NCBI RefSeq assembly: GCF_024649945.1
Contig: NZ_JANKMS010000001.1
Span: forward strand, 620,001-684,000
Direction: 5' to 3'
DNA: 64,000 nt
Origin: Flavobacterium panacis
GTDB lineage: Bacteria > Bacteroidota > Bacteroidia > Flavobacteriales > Flavobacteriaceae
Shown here: piece by piece, positions 1 through 9,053 of the stretch
Layout: each line of letters opens with the position of its first letter
Position numbering within the stretch: the stretch's first letter is position 1
Made by a program: the position numbers and the translations under genes
Notes under the pieces: model-generated
The model's database searches: none
What the model was told of the DNA's origin: nothing
Seen by the model: the letters and a program-made list of their open reading frames with translations, nothing else

Positions 1-1
1 C

Positions 2-925
2 CGAAATGCTGAAAATGAAATTGCAGAAATGTATGCTGACTTGGGACTTGATGTTATGATGGGTGGCGGTGATGAATTTTTTAATGCTTCCAAAAGAGCA
101 GATAAAAAAGATGTCTACAAGATTTATGAAGAAAAAGGATATCAGGTTTTAAAAGGAAAATCAGATTTAGAAAACATAAAAAAAGGTACCAAAACTTTAG
201 GCGTTTTTGCTACTGGAGCACTACCGTATACAATTGATAGAAACAATATTGCAGAATTACAACACACTCCTACTTTGGCAGAAATGAGTGCTGCAGCTAT
301 TGACCAGATGAAAGATCATAAAAATGGTTTTGTATTGATGATTGAAGGCGGAAAAGTAGACTGGGCAGCGCATGCAAATGATATTGCAGCCTTGATTCAC
401 GATCAGTTGGCTTTTGATGAAGCGGTGAAAACAGCAATCGATTTTGCCGAAAAAGACAAAGAAACCCTAGTAATCATTACCACAGATCACGGAAATGCAA
501 ATCCTGGACTTATCTATGGAGCCGATGCCGTAAAAAATTTCAACAGTATTGCTGATTATAAATATACCAATGAATATATTTTAAATGCTATTCATGCCGA
601 TTTTAATCTACAGCAAATTAAAGACTGGATTAAAGAAACCAATAAAATCAGCTTAACAGATGACGAGGCAAAACATTTATTGGATTTCTATTCAGGACTT
701 GAAAAACATGAAGACGGTTTATACAATTATAAAAAGTTGCCTTTTAAAGCGTATTCAGAAATTCAGAAAAAACATAATAATGTAGGATGGATCAGTATGG
801 ATCATTCCGGAGATTATGTAGAATTGGCGATGTATGGCCCAGGAAGCGAATTATTAAAACCTTTTGTACAGAATATCGACCTTCATTATTTGATGTTGGA
901 GGCTTCTATTGAAAAGGAAGCTTAA
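2..925 (+). CDS. alkaline phosphatase, C-terminal part (5' end outside window)
   Basis: The reading frame is open from base 2, so the gene starts upstream of the window; the ATG at 29 is internal. About 307 residues are visible. Family signatures are GGKVDWAAHAND (metal and phosphate site with conserved Asp/His) and TTDHGN (metal-ligand Asp-His), both typical of the alkaline phosphatase superfamily. The product would hydrolyse phosphate monoesters in the periplasm or outside the cell using two zinc ions and a magnesium. The nucleophilic Ser and the signal peptide are expected in the missing part. A strong hairpin follows the stop codon. Family assignment is firm; substrate range is unknown. 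Confidence 0.9.
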   Translation, partial: RNAENEIAEMYADLGLDVMMGGGDEFFNASKRADKKDVYKIYEEKGYQVLKGKSDLENIKKGTKTLGVFATGALPYTIDRNNIAELQHTPTLAEMSAAAIDQMKDHKNGFVLMIEGGKVDWAAHANDIAALIHDQLAFDEAVKTAIDFAEKDKETLVIITTDHGNANPGLIYGADAVKNFNSIADYKYTNEYILNAIHADFNLQQIKDWIKETNKISLTDDEAKHLLDFYSGLEKHEDGLYNYKKLPFKAYSEIQKKHNNVGWISMDHSGDYVELAMYGPGSELLKPFVQNIDLHYLMLEASIEKEA

Positions 926-944
926 ATTCTATTATTATATAAAA

Positions 945-983
945 AAAACAACTTGTTTACTCTTTTGTAAAACAAGTTGTTTT
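945..983. terminator. bidirectional intrinsic terminator
   Basis: AAAACAACTTGTTT pairs with AAACAAGTTGTTTT across an 11-base loop, and T runs on the plus side and A runs on the other make it usable in both directions. It lies between the convergent phosphatase and GNAT genes; the GNAT stop codon (957-959) sits inside the stem. Confidence 0.85.
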
Positions 984-1580
984 TTCTTTTGGATCATAAA
1001 GCATTGCAGTACACAAGCAGTTTTTTCTTTCCTTACTTATTAATATTGGACAGTTGACACAGGTTTTACAATTCTCCCAAAAATGGTCATCATTAGTTAG
1101 TTCTGAATATGTGACAGGTTCGAAACCTAATTCATGATTCATCTTCATGACTGCTAATCCAGTTGTCAGACTAAAAATTCGGGCCTTTGGATATTTTTCT
1201 TTACTAAGTTCAAAAATCCTTCTTTTAATTTTTTTAGCAAGTCCAGTATGTCTGAATTCTGGCGCGACAATTAATCCAGAATTAGATACAAAACTGCCAT
1301 TTTCCCAAGAAGAAATAAAAGAAAAACCTGCCCACCTTCCATCTGCAGCAAATGCTATAATAGCATCTCCCTTTTTTATTTTCGCTTCAAGGAGTTCTGG
1401 TGAACGTCCAGAGATACCAGTTCCACGGGAAATAGCAGATGATAAAGTTACTTCACAGATTTGTTTGACCCAAAATGTATGGGCTGATCTTGTTTTTTCA
1501 ATAATAAAATCAACTGATTCCGGAATTTCTGCACTAGATAAAAATGCTGTTTAATCTTTTTTAAGCGTTATAGTTTTCAT
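957..1580 (-). pseudogene. GNAT N-acetyltransferase broken by an in-frame stop at codon 10
   Basis: Reading the minus strand from an ATG at 1580 gives MKTITLKKD, then TAA (1551-1553), then about 197 uninterrupted codons in the same frame. The downstream part is clearly a GNAT acetyltransferase: GLIVAPEFRHTGLAKKIKRR is the acetyl-CoA loop region, and LTTGLAVMKMNHELGFEPV and the Cys-rich tail ENCKTCVNCP...NCLCTAMLYDP match a Bacteroidota family often found beside argG. After the stop there is no ATG, GTG or TTG in frame until the ATG at 1148, which would leave only 63 residues and no catalytic domain. A nonsense mutation is the simplest reading. A rare start such as ATT, or a sequencing error, cannot be excluded. 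Confidence 0.8.
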
Positions 1581-1593
1581 AATAGCTCAGGAA

Positions 1594-1740
1594 TTAAACT
1601 ATTTGTGATATAAGCAAAAGCGCAATAAAAAACATTATAGTAAATACCATTAAATTAATGATCCTACTCTTATTTTGTCTAGCATTATTTGATAAATATT
1701 GTTTTGTAATCTCTTTACTTCTTGTTTTATTGGTTTTCAT
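1594..1740 (-). CDS. small single-pass membrane protein (48 aa)
   Basis: The 48-residue frame starts at ATG 1740 with GTAAGAAA just before it. Residues 1-27 are polar and basic (MKTNKTRSKEITKQYLSNN...), and about 28-47 form one hydrophobic helix (INLMVFTIMFFIALLLISQIV). It ends 13 bases before the start of the broken GNAT gene, so the two probably shared a transcript. I do not recognise the family. The charge pattern predicts an N-in, C-terminal-anchored topology. Support is the clean start, the amphiphilic layout and the tight spacing, but so short a frame could arise by chance. Confidence 0.5.
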   Translation of the reverse strand: MKTNKTRSKEITKQYLSNNARQNKSRIINLMVFTIMFFIALLLISQIV

Positions 1741-1846
1741 TTTCTTACTATTTCGCGTCTACATTAATTTGTGAAAGACTCAAAACAAACGTTGTACCAA
1801 AACTCTCAAAACGAAACAAACCTCTAATTATCAACACAATAAAAAC

Positions 1847-1917
1847 AAAACCCTATCATTTAGATTGCAAATACTTATCAAAATGATAAATTTAGCTTTC
1901 CAAAATGATAAGGTTTT
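1847..1917 (-). terminator. probable terminator of the M16 peptidase gene
   Basis: AAAACCCTATCATTT (1847-1861) pairs with AAATGATAAGGTTTT (1903-1917), a 15-bp stem with one G-U pair and a loop of about 40 bases. On the minus strand the stem is followed by TTTTGTTTTT. A third copy of AAATGATAA (1881-1889) lies in the loop and can compete for pairing with the 5' arm. Confidence 0.6.
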
Positions 1918-1967
1918 TTATAAAATTTAGTCGAAGTAGCCTAACTTTGACAAAGTTGAATTCAAAG

Positions 1968-2005
1968 CTGAAAACCGTGACTGAGACTGAAAACCGAGAC
2001 TATTT
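1968..2005. repeat. 19-bp tandem duplication at the end of the M16 gene
   Basis: CTGAAAACCGTGACTGAGA is followed directly by CTGAAAACCGAGACTATTT; 14 of the first 15 bases agree. The second unit overlaps the stop codon of the M16 gene (2000-2002). It looks like a small slippage duplication with no evident function. Confidence 0.45.
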
Positions 2006-4789
2006 TAAAGGTAAACCGTCTTTATCAAGAGAGCCAGATTTGATGATAATCATCTTATCTAATTTGACGTATTTCTTAATCGCGTCGTTTACCTGTTGCA
2101 AGGTTGCTTTATCAATGTCTTTTGGATATTGGTCGATGTAGTTTGGTTCTAAACCTCTTTCGATGAAACTCAAAATAGTTCTTGCCATTCCGTTTGTGGT
2201 AGACATTCCAACTTTAAAACTTCCGATTAGGTTCGTTTTCTTGTTTTCCAATTCTTCTGCTGTGATTCCGTCTTTTACCCATTTATCGACCTGAACCATT
2301 GTCGCATCCAGACCTTTTTGGAATAAATTCGGATTGAAGGAAGCATTCACAAACCAGTAACCTCCTGTTTCAATATTTCCTCCCAAACCAGATGAAATGT
2401 TATACGTCAAACCGTCATTGTCGCGAACGGTCTGCATTAAACGCCCTGCAAATCCTGCTCCTAAAGTATAATTTCCGATGAAAAACGGAACATAATCAGC
2501 ATCAGCTCTTTTTAATCCTGTAAACTGTCCGATGAATAATTCTGCACTTGGTTTTTCTGGAATTGTGACTACTTCTGTTTTTGCTGCGGCTTTTGAAGCT
2601 TCTTCAAATTTTAGTTTTTCTGTAACTCCGCCGTTCCAGTTTTTGAATGATTTTTTTAGGGAATTATTCAAGTTTGCTCCATCGGTATCTCCAACAATTA
2701 CCAAACGCATTGAAGCTGTTCCGAAATACTTTTTATGGAAAGCTTTTACTTCTTCCAATGTCGCTTTTTTGATGTTTTCGATGTTGTCCTCGACACTTAA
2801 ACTGTAGTTTGGATTGTTTTTGGTGTAAATTGACTGAGATAAAGCAATGCTTCCTCTTTCTCCTGGATCGTTTAAACTTTGCTGAGTGTTTCCAATAAAC
2901 TGCTGTTTAAGGTTTTCAAATTCTTTGGCGTCAAACAATGGATTTCGCAATTCTTCAGCCAATAGTGTAATGACCTGATCCAAATCTTTTTTCAGACATT
3001 TGAAACCAATATTCACTTTGAAAGATGAGGCGTTTACGTTTAATGAAACTCCTAATTTCTGAAGTTTTTCTGAGAATTTAAATTTGTCGTTAAGCGTTGT
3101 TCCTTTTGATAACATCGAAGCTGTTAAAGCTGGAATCATATCATTTTTGCTTTCGCTGGCATAATTTCCAAGTGAAATACTCGCTGCAACAGTCACAAAA
3201 TCTTTTGCTGAAGTTTTTACAGAAACCACATCAATTCCTGAAACTTTTTCTCTTTTGAATGCAGAAGCTGATTTCTCAATTAAGGTTTCAGCCACTGTAG
3301 TTTCTTCACTTGTATTTTTCACTAAAAATGGAGCGGATAAAGCTTCCTCATGAGAATGTCCTTCTTCTGGATGTCTGTAATAAAATGGCTCATTTACTGG
3401 CATATAATTATTAGCTTCGCCAGTATTACTATTTTGTGCTCCAGACTGTTTTGGAATAAAATAGCCTGTTGTACTTTGGTCTTCCACCAAATATTGGTTG
3501 GCTACACGCAAAACATCTGCTGGAGTTACTTTTTTCAATCGATCAACTCCTGTAATGTAGTCTGTCCAATCTCCAGAAGCGATTGCCTCATTTAATTCTG
3601 AAGCCACATCCCCTGATCCGTCTCTTCCCAGAATAGTTTGTGCGTTGATATTGGCTACAACACGATTTACCTCATCCTGAGTTACGCCTTCTTTCTGGAT
3701 TTTAGCGATAACCTCACTGATTTTAGTATCAATATCTTCATGTTTTGAAGTCGTTGGAAAACCTACGCCAATCGTGAAAAGTCCCACTTCTTTGAAGTTT
3801 GTTGCACTGGCATAAGAATAAATTCCCAAACGGGTATCAACGAAAGTTTTGTTCAAAATTGCCGATGGGCCATTACCAATAATTTGAGCCAGAATATTTA
3901 AAGCTGGTAAATCTTCGTGCAAAGCGCCTGGAATTTTATACGCTTTGTTTACAACACCCAATTCTCCTGGTTTTCTCACCACAATTTTACGTGCTCCATA
4001 TTGTTGAGGCTCTTCTGTGTAGGGCTGTGGCATTACATGCGGCGCTTTTGTGATTTTTCCGAAATATTTCTCAATCAGTTCAAAAACATTTTCTTTTCTG
4101 AAATCTCCGATGATGGTCAGAGTCGCATTATCGGGCCAGTAATAGGTATTATAGAAATTCTTTAAAACTTCAATCGGCGCTTTTTCAATATCCGATTTCC
4201 ATCCGATTGTTGAGTGATGATACGGATGTGCAATATAAGCTGCCGCCCAGATTTCCTTGTCCAGTAAACTGTTTGGGTTGTTTTCTCCACGCTCAAATTC
4301 GTTACGTACAACGGTCATTTCGGCTTCTTTGTCTTCTTTTGTCAATAACGAATTTCGCATTCTGTCGGCTTCGATTTGAAGTGCCAGTTCGATTTTATCA
4401 CTTGGAAGTGTTTGATAATAGTTTGTACGATCGTACCATGTTGTAGCATTTAACTGTGCTCCTGTATTTTGCAAAACATCCGTAATGGTATTTCCGTTTT
4501 TCTTATTGAAAGTTGGTGTTCCTTTAAACATCAAATGTTCCAAAAGGTGTGTTGATCCGGTGTTTCCTAAAACTTCATGTTTAGAACCAACACGATATAC
4601 AATTTGTACAGTTGCAACCGGAGAAGCATTGTCCTGTAAAAGTAGTACGCTCATACCATTGGGTTGGTACAAATATTCTTCGATTCCTCCTAACTCTTTT
4701 ATTTTCTTAAAGTTAATTGATTTTCCCTGCGCTGACATAAGGGTACAGAATGCTAATGAGCAATAGCCCAGAAAGATGTATTTTTTCAT
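2000..4789 (-). CDS. secreted M16 (pitrilysin/insulinase) zinc peptidase, two-domain
   Basis: 929 residues, with a signal peptide (MKKYIFLGYCSLAFCTLMSAQ). The inverted zinc motif HLLEH is at residues 81-85, and the third ligand region NEFERGENNP follows about 78 residues later (E164 or E166), as in active M16A enzymes. The second half (about 510-929) repeats the M16 fold without HxxEH, as expected for the inactive partner domain in fused M16 proteins. These enzymes enclose and cut unfolded peptides, so the likely job is periplasmic peptide digestion. It lies downstream of the DsbD operon on the same strand but beyond a terminator, so it probably has its own promoter. Substrate is unknown. Confidence 0.92.
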   Translation of the reverse strand: MKKYIFLGYCSLAFCTLMSAQGKSINFKKIKELGGIEEYLYQPNGMSVLLLQDNASPVATVQIVYRVGSKHEVLGNTGSTHLLEHLMFKGTPTFNKKNGNTITDVLQNTGAQLNATTWYDRTNYYQTLPSDKIELALQIEADRMRNSLLTKEDKEAEMTVVRNEFERGENNPNSLLDKEIWAAAYIAHPYHHSTIGWKSDIEKAPIEVLKNFYNTYYWPDNATLTIIGDFRKENVFELIEKYFGKITKAPHVMPQPYTEEPQQYGARKIVVRKPGELGVVNKAYKIPGALHEDLPALNILAQIIGNGPSAILNKTFVDTRLGIYSYASATNFKEVGLFTIGVGFPTTSKHEDIDTKISEVIAKIQKEGVTQDEVNRVVANINAQTILGRDGSGDVASELNEAIASGDWTDYITGVDRLKKVTPADVLRVANQYLVEDQSTTGYFIPKQSGAQNSNTGEANNYMPVNEPFYYRHPEEGHSHEEALSAPFLVKNTSEETTVAETLIEKSASAFKREKVSGIDVVSVKTSAKDFVTVAASISLGNYASESKNDMIPALTASMLSKGTTLNDKFKFSEKLQKLGVSLNVNASSFKVNIGFKCLKKDLDQVITLLAEELRNPLFDAKEFENLKQQFIGNTQQSLNDPGERGSIALSQSIYTKNNPNYSLSVEDNIENIKKATLEEVKAFHKKYFGTASMRLVIVGDTDGANLNNSLKKSFKNWNGGVTEKLKFEEASKAAAKTEVVTIPEKPSAELFIGQFTGLKRADADYVPFFIGNYTLGAGFAGRLMQTVRDNDGLTYNISSGLGGNIETGGYWFVNASFNPNLFQKGLDATMVQVDKWVKDGITAEELENKKTNLIGSFKVGMSTTNGMARTILSFIERGLEPNYIDQYPKDIDKATLQQVNDAIKKYVKLDKMIIIKSGSLDKDGLPLK

Positions 4790-4810
4790 CTTATTATTTT
4801 TTATAATTGT

Positions 4811-4948
4811 CTAGTTTGTTTTCTTAAAATATGATTTTACAATCAATGAAGATTCTTTTGATATCATTAACGCCAATTCTCTATTGTCGAATTTTTTAAA
4901 ATAAAGCTGTTCACACCAGTACTTCTTAAATAGTTTTAATGCTTTCAT
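4811..4948 (-). CDS. possible small basic protein (45 aa)
   Basis: A 45-residue frame starts at ATG 4948 and ends 21 bases before the M16 start. It is rich in Lys, Phe and Tyr (MKALKLFKKYWCEQLYFKKF...) and has no signal peptide or obvious transmembrane segment. I do not recognise it. It would be the first gene of the M16 transcript. Codon use is compatible with its neighbours, but nothing else supports it. The rest of 4790-5108 holds only the hairpin at 5013-5039. Confidence 0.35.
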   Translation of the reverse strand: MKALKLFKKYWCEQLYFKKFDNRELALMISKESSLIVKSYFKKTN

Positions 4949-5012
4949 ATTGTTTCAGAAATTTAATAGGTCTTTTATCAGTAAGCTTTTCAGGTTATTC
5001 AAAATCAGAGTT

Positions 5013-5039
5013 AAAAGAGCTGCTTTTCACAGCCCTTTT
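5013..5039. terminator. terminator after the dsbD operon
   Basis: AAAAGAGCTG (5013-5022) and CAGCCCTTTT (5030-5039) form a 10-bp stem with one wobble pair around a 7-base loop, flanked by T/A runs. It closes the long minus-strand redox operon and separates it from the M16 gene. Confidence 0.75.
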
Positions 5040-5108
5040 TATTAGGTTTTTCGGTTAAATTGCTTTTGCTTACTAATTCAAAATAAAAAATGAAACATCG
5101 AAAAACCT

Positions 5109-7043
5109 TTATAACGATTTAAAATTATTGATTCCTTTCTCCAACCAGTCATTATAAAATTCAATATCCGGATTGTAAGCTGTTGGTTCATTGAGTTCTT
5201 TACCTTCATGATCAATCAAAACATAATAAGGCTGTGCATTGGTTTTATATTTCAAAATTTGAAATTCACTCCATTTCTGCCCTATATATTTCAACTTTTC
5301 CCCTGTTATTTTGGAGATAATTTGTTCTTCTTCGGCAAGAGGTCGTTTGTCATCTACATAAAGAGAAATCAACACAACATCTTTATTCAAATGATTCAAA
5401 ACTCTAGGATCGGGCCAGACTCTTTCTTCCATTTTTCTACAGTTTACGCAGGCAAAACCAGTAAAATCAAGCATTACAGGTTTATTTTCTTTTTTTGCAT
5501 AAGCCATTCCCGCATCATAATCCCGAAAAGTTACAATACCATTCGGACCTTCTTCTGCATCTTTTGGAAGAACTGCAATAGTTTTTACTTCTGAGGTTGC
5601 TGCTCCAAGTCCATACGGAGATTCGCTATATTGTTTTGGTGGAGGAAAACCACTAATCCATTGTAATGGAGCTCCCCATAAACCTGGAATCAAATAAACA
5701 ATGAAAGCCAATACAAAAATTCCGAGACCTAATCTTCCAACTGAAATATGAGGTAGCGGAGAATCATGTGCTAATGTTATTTTTCCAAAAAGATACAAAG
5801 CCAGAGCTACGAAAATGGCAATCCAAATGGCTAGAAAAGTTTCTCTTTCCAAAAGATGAAGCTGCAAAACAAGATCGGCATTGCTTAGAAATTTAAATGC
5901 TAATGCTAACTCCAAAAATCCTAAAACTACTTTAACAGAATTCAGCCAGCCACCCGATTTAGGAAGTGAATTCAACCAACCTGGGAAAGCTGCAAAAATG
6001 GCAAATGGCAATGCAATGGCCAATGAAAAACCAAACATTCCCACAATAGGTGCCAATCCGCCCTGACTTGCTGCCTGCACTAATAAGGTTCCAACAATTG
6101 GTCCTGTACACGAAAAAGAAACTACAGCAAGAGCAAGCGCCATAAATAGAATTCCGATAATCCCGCTTGTCTGCGATTTTTCATCAACTTTGGTAAGCCA
6201 TGAACTTGGAAGTACAATTTCAAAAGCGCCCAAAAAGGACATCGCAAAAAAGATTAACAGTAAGAAAAAGATCAGATTGAAAGTTACGTTCGTCGCCAAG
6301 GCATTCAAGGAATCTGCTCCAAAAATGGTCGTAACCAAAGTTCCCAAAGCCACATAAATCACAATAATTGAAATTCCGTAAAACAATGCATTTCTGATTC
6401 CGCTGGCCTTATTTTTACTTTGTTTGGTAAAAAAACTAACCGTCATCGGAATCATTGGAAAAACGCAAGGTGTCAACAATGCGGCAAAACCAGATAAAAA
6501 AGAAATAATAAATATTCCCAAAATTCCCTTTTGATCTTTATCCTTATTTCCCTCTACACTTGAAACCTCAGCCGCTTTTTTCTGAAACTTTACTGCTTTA
6601 TTCAAATCAAAACTAAGTTCAATACTTTGAAGTTCTGAGACAGCAGCTGAATTTCCATATACAAATTCAACAAAAGCATTTATAGTATTTACTTTTTTTG
6701 AAACCGCAATTTTCTGTGTAAAAACTGTTTTGTTTTCAAAAACTTTTACTTTGGACTTTAAAACTGGATCTTCAATTGTTTGTCCTTCCTCTTCTGTTGT
6801 GTTTCCTAAAAGTGTAAAACCACCTTCGCTGTCGTCAAACATAAAAGTTGTTGCTGTTGTACCTTTTCCGGAAACATTTTGCGAATACAAATGTGCGCCT
6901 GAAGAAATTGTTGCTTCAGCCGATAATATATATTCTTTATCTGAGACTTTTTCTACAATAGTTTTCCATACTACAGCATCTGCTTTTTGCCCGTAACTGA
7001 TTGTTACCAGTAAAAAAGCTATTAGATAAAATACTTTTTTCAT
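5109..7043 (-). CDS. dsbD: DsbD-type transmembrane thiol-disulfide reductase
   Basis: 644 residues. Order: signal peptide; DsbD-alpha-like beta domain (about 20-150); eight-helix membrane domain (about 172-460); C-terminal thioredoxin-like gamma domain (about 500-644). The membrane cysteines are in TPCVFPMIPMT (C193) and SFSCTGPIVG (C312), and the gamma-domain pair is CVNC at 532-535. DsbD moves electrons from cytoplasmic thioredoxin to periplasmic thiol proteins. The alpha-like domain lacks both active cysteines: where the upstream neighbour has CDDTKC, this protein reads GNSAAV. Electrons must therefore leave through other carriers, plausibly the free alpha-like proteins or TlpA proteins of the same operon. 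The upstream gene ends 14 bases before this start. Confidence 0.93.
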   Translation of the reverse strand: MKKVFYLIAFLLVTISYGQKADAVVWKTIVEKVSDKEYILSAEATISSGAHLYSQNVSGKGTTATTFMFDDSEGGFTLLGNTTEEEGQTIEDPVLKSKVKVFENKTVFTQKIAVSKKVNTINAFVEFVYGNSAAVSELQSIELSFDLNKAVKFQKKAAEVSSVEGNKDKDQKGILGIFIISFLSGFAALLTPCVFPMIPMTVSFFTKQSKNKASGIRNALFYGISIIVIYVALGTLVTTIFGADSLNALATNVTFNLIFFLLLIFFAMSFLGAFEIVLPSSWLTKVDEKSQTSGIIGILFMALALAVVSFSCTGPIVGTLLVQAASQGGLAPIVGMFGFSLAIALPFAIFAAFPGWLNSLPKSGGWLNSVKVVLGFLELALAFKFLSNADLVLQLHLLERETFLAIWIAIFVALALYLFGKITLAHDSPLPHISVGRLGLGIFVLAFIVYLIPGLWGAPLQWISGFPPPKQYSESPYGLGAATSEVKTIAVLPKDAEEGPNGIVTFRDYDAGMAYAKKENKPVMLDFTGFACVNCRKMEERVWPDPRVLNHLNKDVVLISLYVDDKRPLAEEEQIISKITGEKLKYIGQKWSEFQILKYKTNAQPYYVLIDHEGKELNEPTAYNPDIEFYNDWLEKGINNFKSL

Positions 7044-7057
7044 AAAATGGGGTTCTT

Positions 7058-7504
7058 TTATTTCATTTTAAAAAGTAATTCAACTTGCTTAGGCGGAAGA
7101 CATTTTGTATCGTCACAAGCCATAAATTCTACATTTGCATTAATTTGTTTCGGTGTTTTGTCCTTTATTTTAATGCGTTGTTTAAAAATGGTTTTGTTCT
7201 CAAAATATTTAATCTTCATTCCGTAAATCGGATCATTAACCACATGACCTTCTTCTTCTTTTGTATTTCCTTTTTTCAGATATTCCCCTTTTCCATCAAA
7301 AGAAAATTTGGTTGGTAACGGACCATCTTCTGGAACACTCTGCGAATACAAATGCCAGCCTTTTTCGATTGCCGCTTTGGCAATAAGCTCATATTCTGAT
7401 TCTGATATTTTTACTACACTTGTCGTCCATTTTACTGGATTGTATACTTGAGCATTTACTGATCCTGCGATTAAAATCAGTAGCATTAGAACTTTTTTTT
7501 TCAT
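7058..7504 (-). CDS. free-standing DsbD-alpha-like periplasmic domain with CDDTKC
   Basis: 148 residues: signal peptide (to about A19), then one DsbD N-terminal-type beta domain. The segment VEFMACDDTKCLPPKQVELLF carries C130 and C135, the redox pair spaced as in the DsbD alpha domain. Its sequence is closely similar to the alpha-like domain of the adjacent DsbD (shared HLYSQ, EEEG, FENKT), so the two are duplicates. This copy keeps the cysteines and the fused one has lost them. It probably accepts electrons from DsbD or hands them to clients in the periplasm. Confidence 0.82.
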   Translation of the reverse strand: MKKKVLMLLILIAGSVNAQVYNPVKWTTSVVKISESEYELIAKAAIEKGWHLYSQSVPEDGPLPTKFSFDGKGEYLKKGNTKEEEGHVVNDPIYGMKIKYFENKTIFKQRIKIKDKTPKQINANVEFMACDDTKCLPPKQVELLFKMK

Positions 7505-7533
7505 TTTTTGATATTTTATTTTTTATGACACAA

Positions 7534-9036
7534 CTACTTTGTTATATCAATTAACCACTTATAACCTCCTGCTTCGGTGAAGAATAATTTAGAAGAATTG
7601 TTACTAAACCATTGCTCCCATTCCTGAGGATTTTTCTCTAAACCTGTGTAACGCTGTAGAACTCTATTGGCTAAATCTTTCTCTTTACTACTTTTTAAGA
7701 GTGTAATACACTGCTGTAAAAGCTGTTTGTCATTATTCCCAATTCCTAACTTTTTGATATCCTCATCAATTTTTAAAGAATAAAAATCGTCTGGTGTTGC
7801 ATACATATACTTTTTGTTGTCACTTAAATATTTTTTTAATTTCTCAACATTTTTCACATATTCAGGTTTAAAGAAATCTCCTGATTGTTGTTTGACATAT
7901 TCTCCCCAATTTGGTATAGGCATTGGTTCAGATTGCACTTGTAAAATTGCAGCTTCCATCTCGCTCAATTTCTCACCTTTATCTTTCTTTTCTTTTAATT
8001 CTTTTACTGTTTTTGCACTTTGAACATTAACTTCAGCGATATATTTTTTATAATTCTCATAAGATTCCGTGCTCAAACCATAAATCATTCCATCGACATA
8101 AGTTGATCTAATCGCTATCTGCTGTCTGTATTTTCTAGCGATCGGTTTTTGACCTTTAAATTTCTTGATGTACACCACAGTATTAGCAAAAACTTGTCTG
8201 GCTTCATCTGTCATATAATCTGGTGAAGCTGAAAATCCCCATAATAAAAAATTACCATGACGCCCAATAGCAACAGCTCCAACATCTTTACTGTTTACAC
8301 CGCTTGAAATGTATTCCGTATCAGGAGAATCTAAAAATCCGTCACCTCTTGATACTAATCCAACGCGATAGCCTTTTCCTTCTAGATATCCTTCTTTTTG
8401 CACTCGCCACATTGGAATTTCTTTTGGCACATTTTTTCCTGAAGCGTAATGAAAAATCCCATCTGGGGTCGGTTTCGTTACCATTGTTAATTTTACGGGA
8501 AAAGGCCCTTTAAAGATTGGATGTTCTGCTTTTAAATGATGCGCATCGGCATCTAGGCACAAACACAGCCAATCTAGTTTTAAACCAATAGTCTCTCCCA
8601 TTTGAGGAGCAGTTTGACCTATAAAAATGGTAGGAAAATCAAAATCTTCTTTTAAATATTTTGAAGGTTTGTAATTAGGCTGACGTTCGCCTTTTTCCCA
8701 CGGTTTAACAGTCTGATCAAATATCGTTACATCATATGAAGCCGACATGTCCATTGTGTAGCTTCTGGCATCAACTGCTTTCACGCTTGAAAAATATTCT
8801 TTTAAATAACTTTCAAAAGCATTGTAACGTGTTTTGAAATCTTCTTTAAAACGCTCTGGAGAATAACCTCCATTATTGATTGCTGAATTAATAAAGTCAT
8901 CACTCAACGGAATTGCGGGATCATATCCCACATATAAAACCGATATGTTTTCTTTTTGATGCTGTTGTGCGAAAACTGAAGCATTTGCACAAAACAGCAT
9001 TATTGCTAATACTATTCTAACCCTTATTTGTTTCAT
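7534..9036 (-). CDS. secreted protein of unknown function, possible ThuA/GATase1-like fold
   Basis: 500 residues with a signal peptide (cleavage near FAQQ, residue 24). Residues about 30-300 begin ISVLYVGYD and end with GAVAIGRHGNFLLWGFSASPDYMTDEARQVFANTVVYIKKF. That ending recalls the last strand-helix unit of ThuA or type-1 glutamine-amidotransferase-like folds seen in Bacteroidota secreted proteins. No catalytic Cys triad is evident; the CLCLDADAHH segment (about 157-166) is Cys/His rich. The C-terminal 180 residues are Lys-rich and helical. It sits between two DsbD-alpha-like genes, so a role in the same redox pathway is likely, but I cannot name it. Confidence 0.6.
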   Translation of the reverse strand: MKQIRVRIVLAIMLFCANASVFAQQHQKENISVLYVGYDPAIPLSDDFINSAINNGGYSPERFKEDFKTRYNAFESYLKEYFSSVKAVDARSYTMDMSASYDVTIFDQTVKPWEKGERQPNYKPSKYLKEDFDFPTIFIGQTAPQMGETIGLKLDWLCLCLDADAHHLKAEHPIFKGPFPVKLTMVTKPTPDGIFHYASGKNVPKEIPMWRVQKEGYLEGKGYRVGLVSRGDGFLDSPDTEYISSGVNSKDVGAVAIGRHGNFLLWGFSASPDYMTDEARQVFANTVVYIKKFKGQKPIARKYRQQIAIRSTYVDGMIYGLSTESYENYKKYIAEVNVQSAKTVKELKEKKDKGEKLSEMEAAILQVQSEPMPIPNWGEYVKQQSGDFFKPEYVKNVEKLKKYLSDNKKYMYATPDDFYSLKIDEDIKKLGIGNNDKQLLQQCITLLKSSKEKDLANRVLQRYTGLEKNPQEWEQWFSNNSSKLFFTEAGGYKWLIDITK

Positions 9037-9053
9037 TTGATGCTATTTAAAAT

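Noticed and set aside
1147..1554. Plus-strand open frame of 135 codons
   Set aside because: It lies exactly opposite the GNAT coding sequence, has no family signature, and the minus-strand frame gives a clear GNAT protein apart from one stop.
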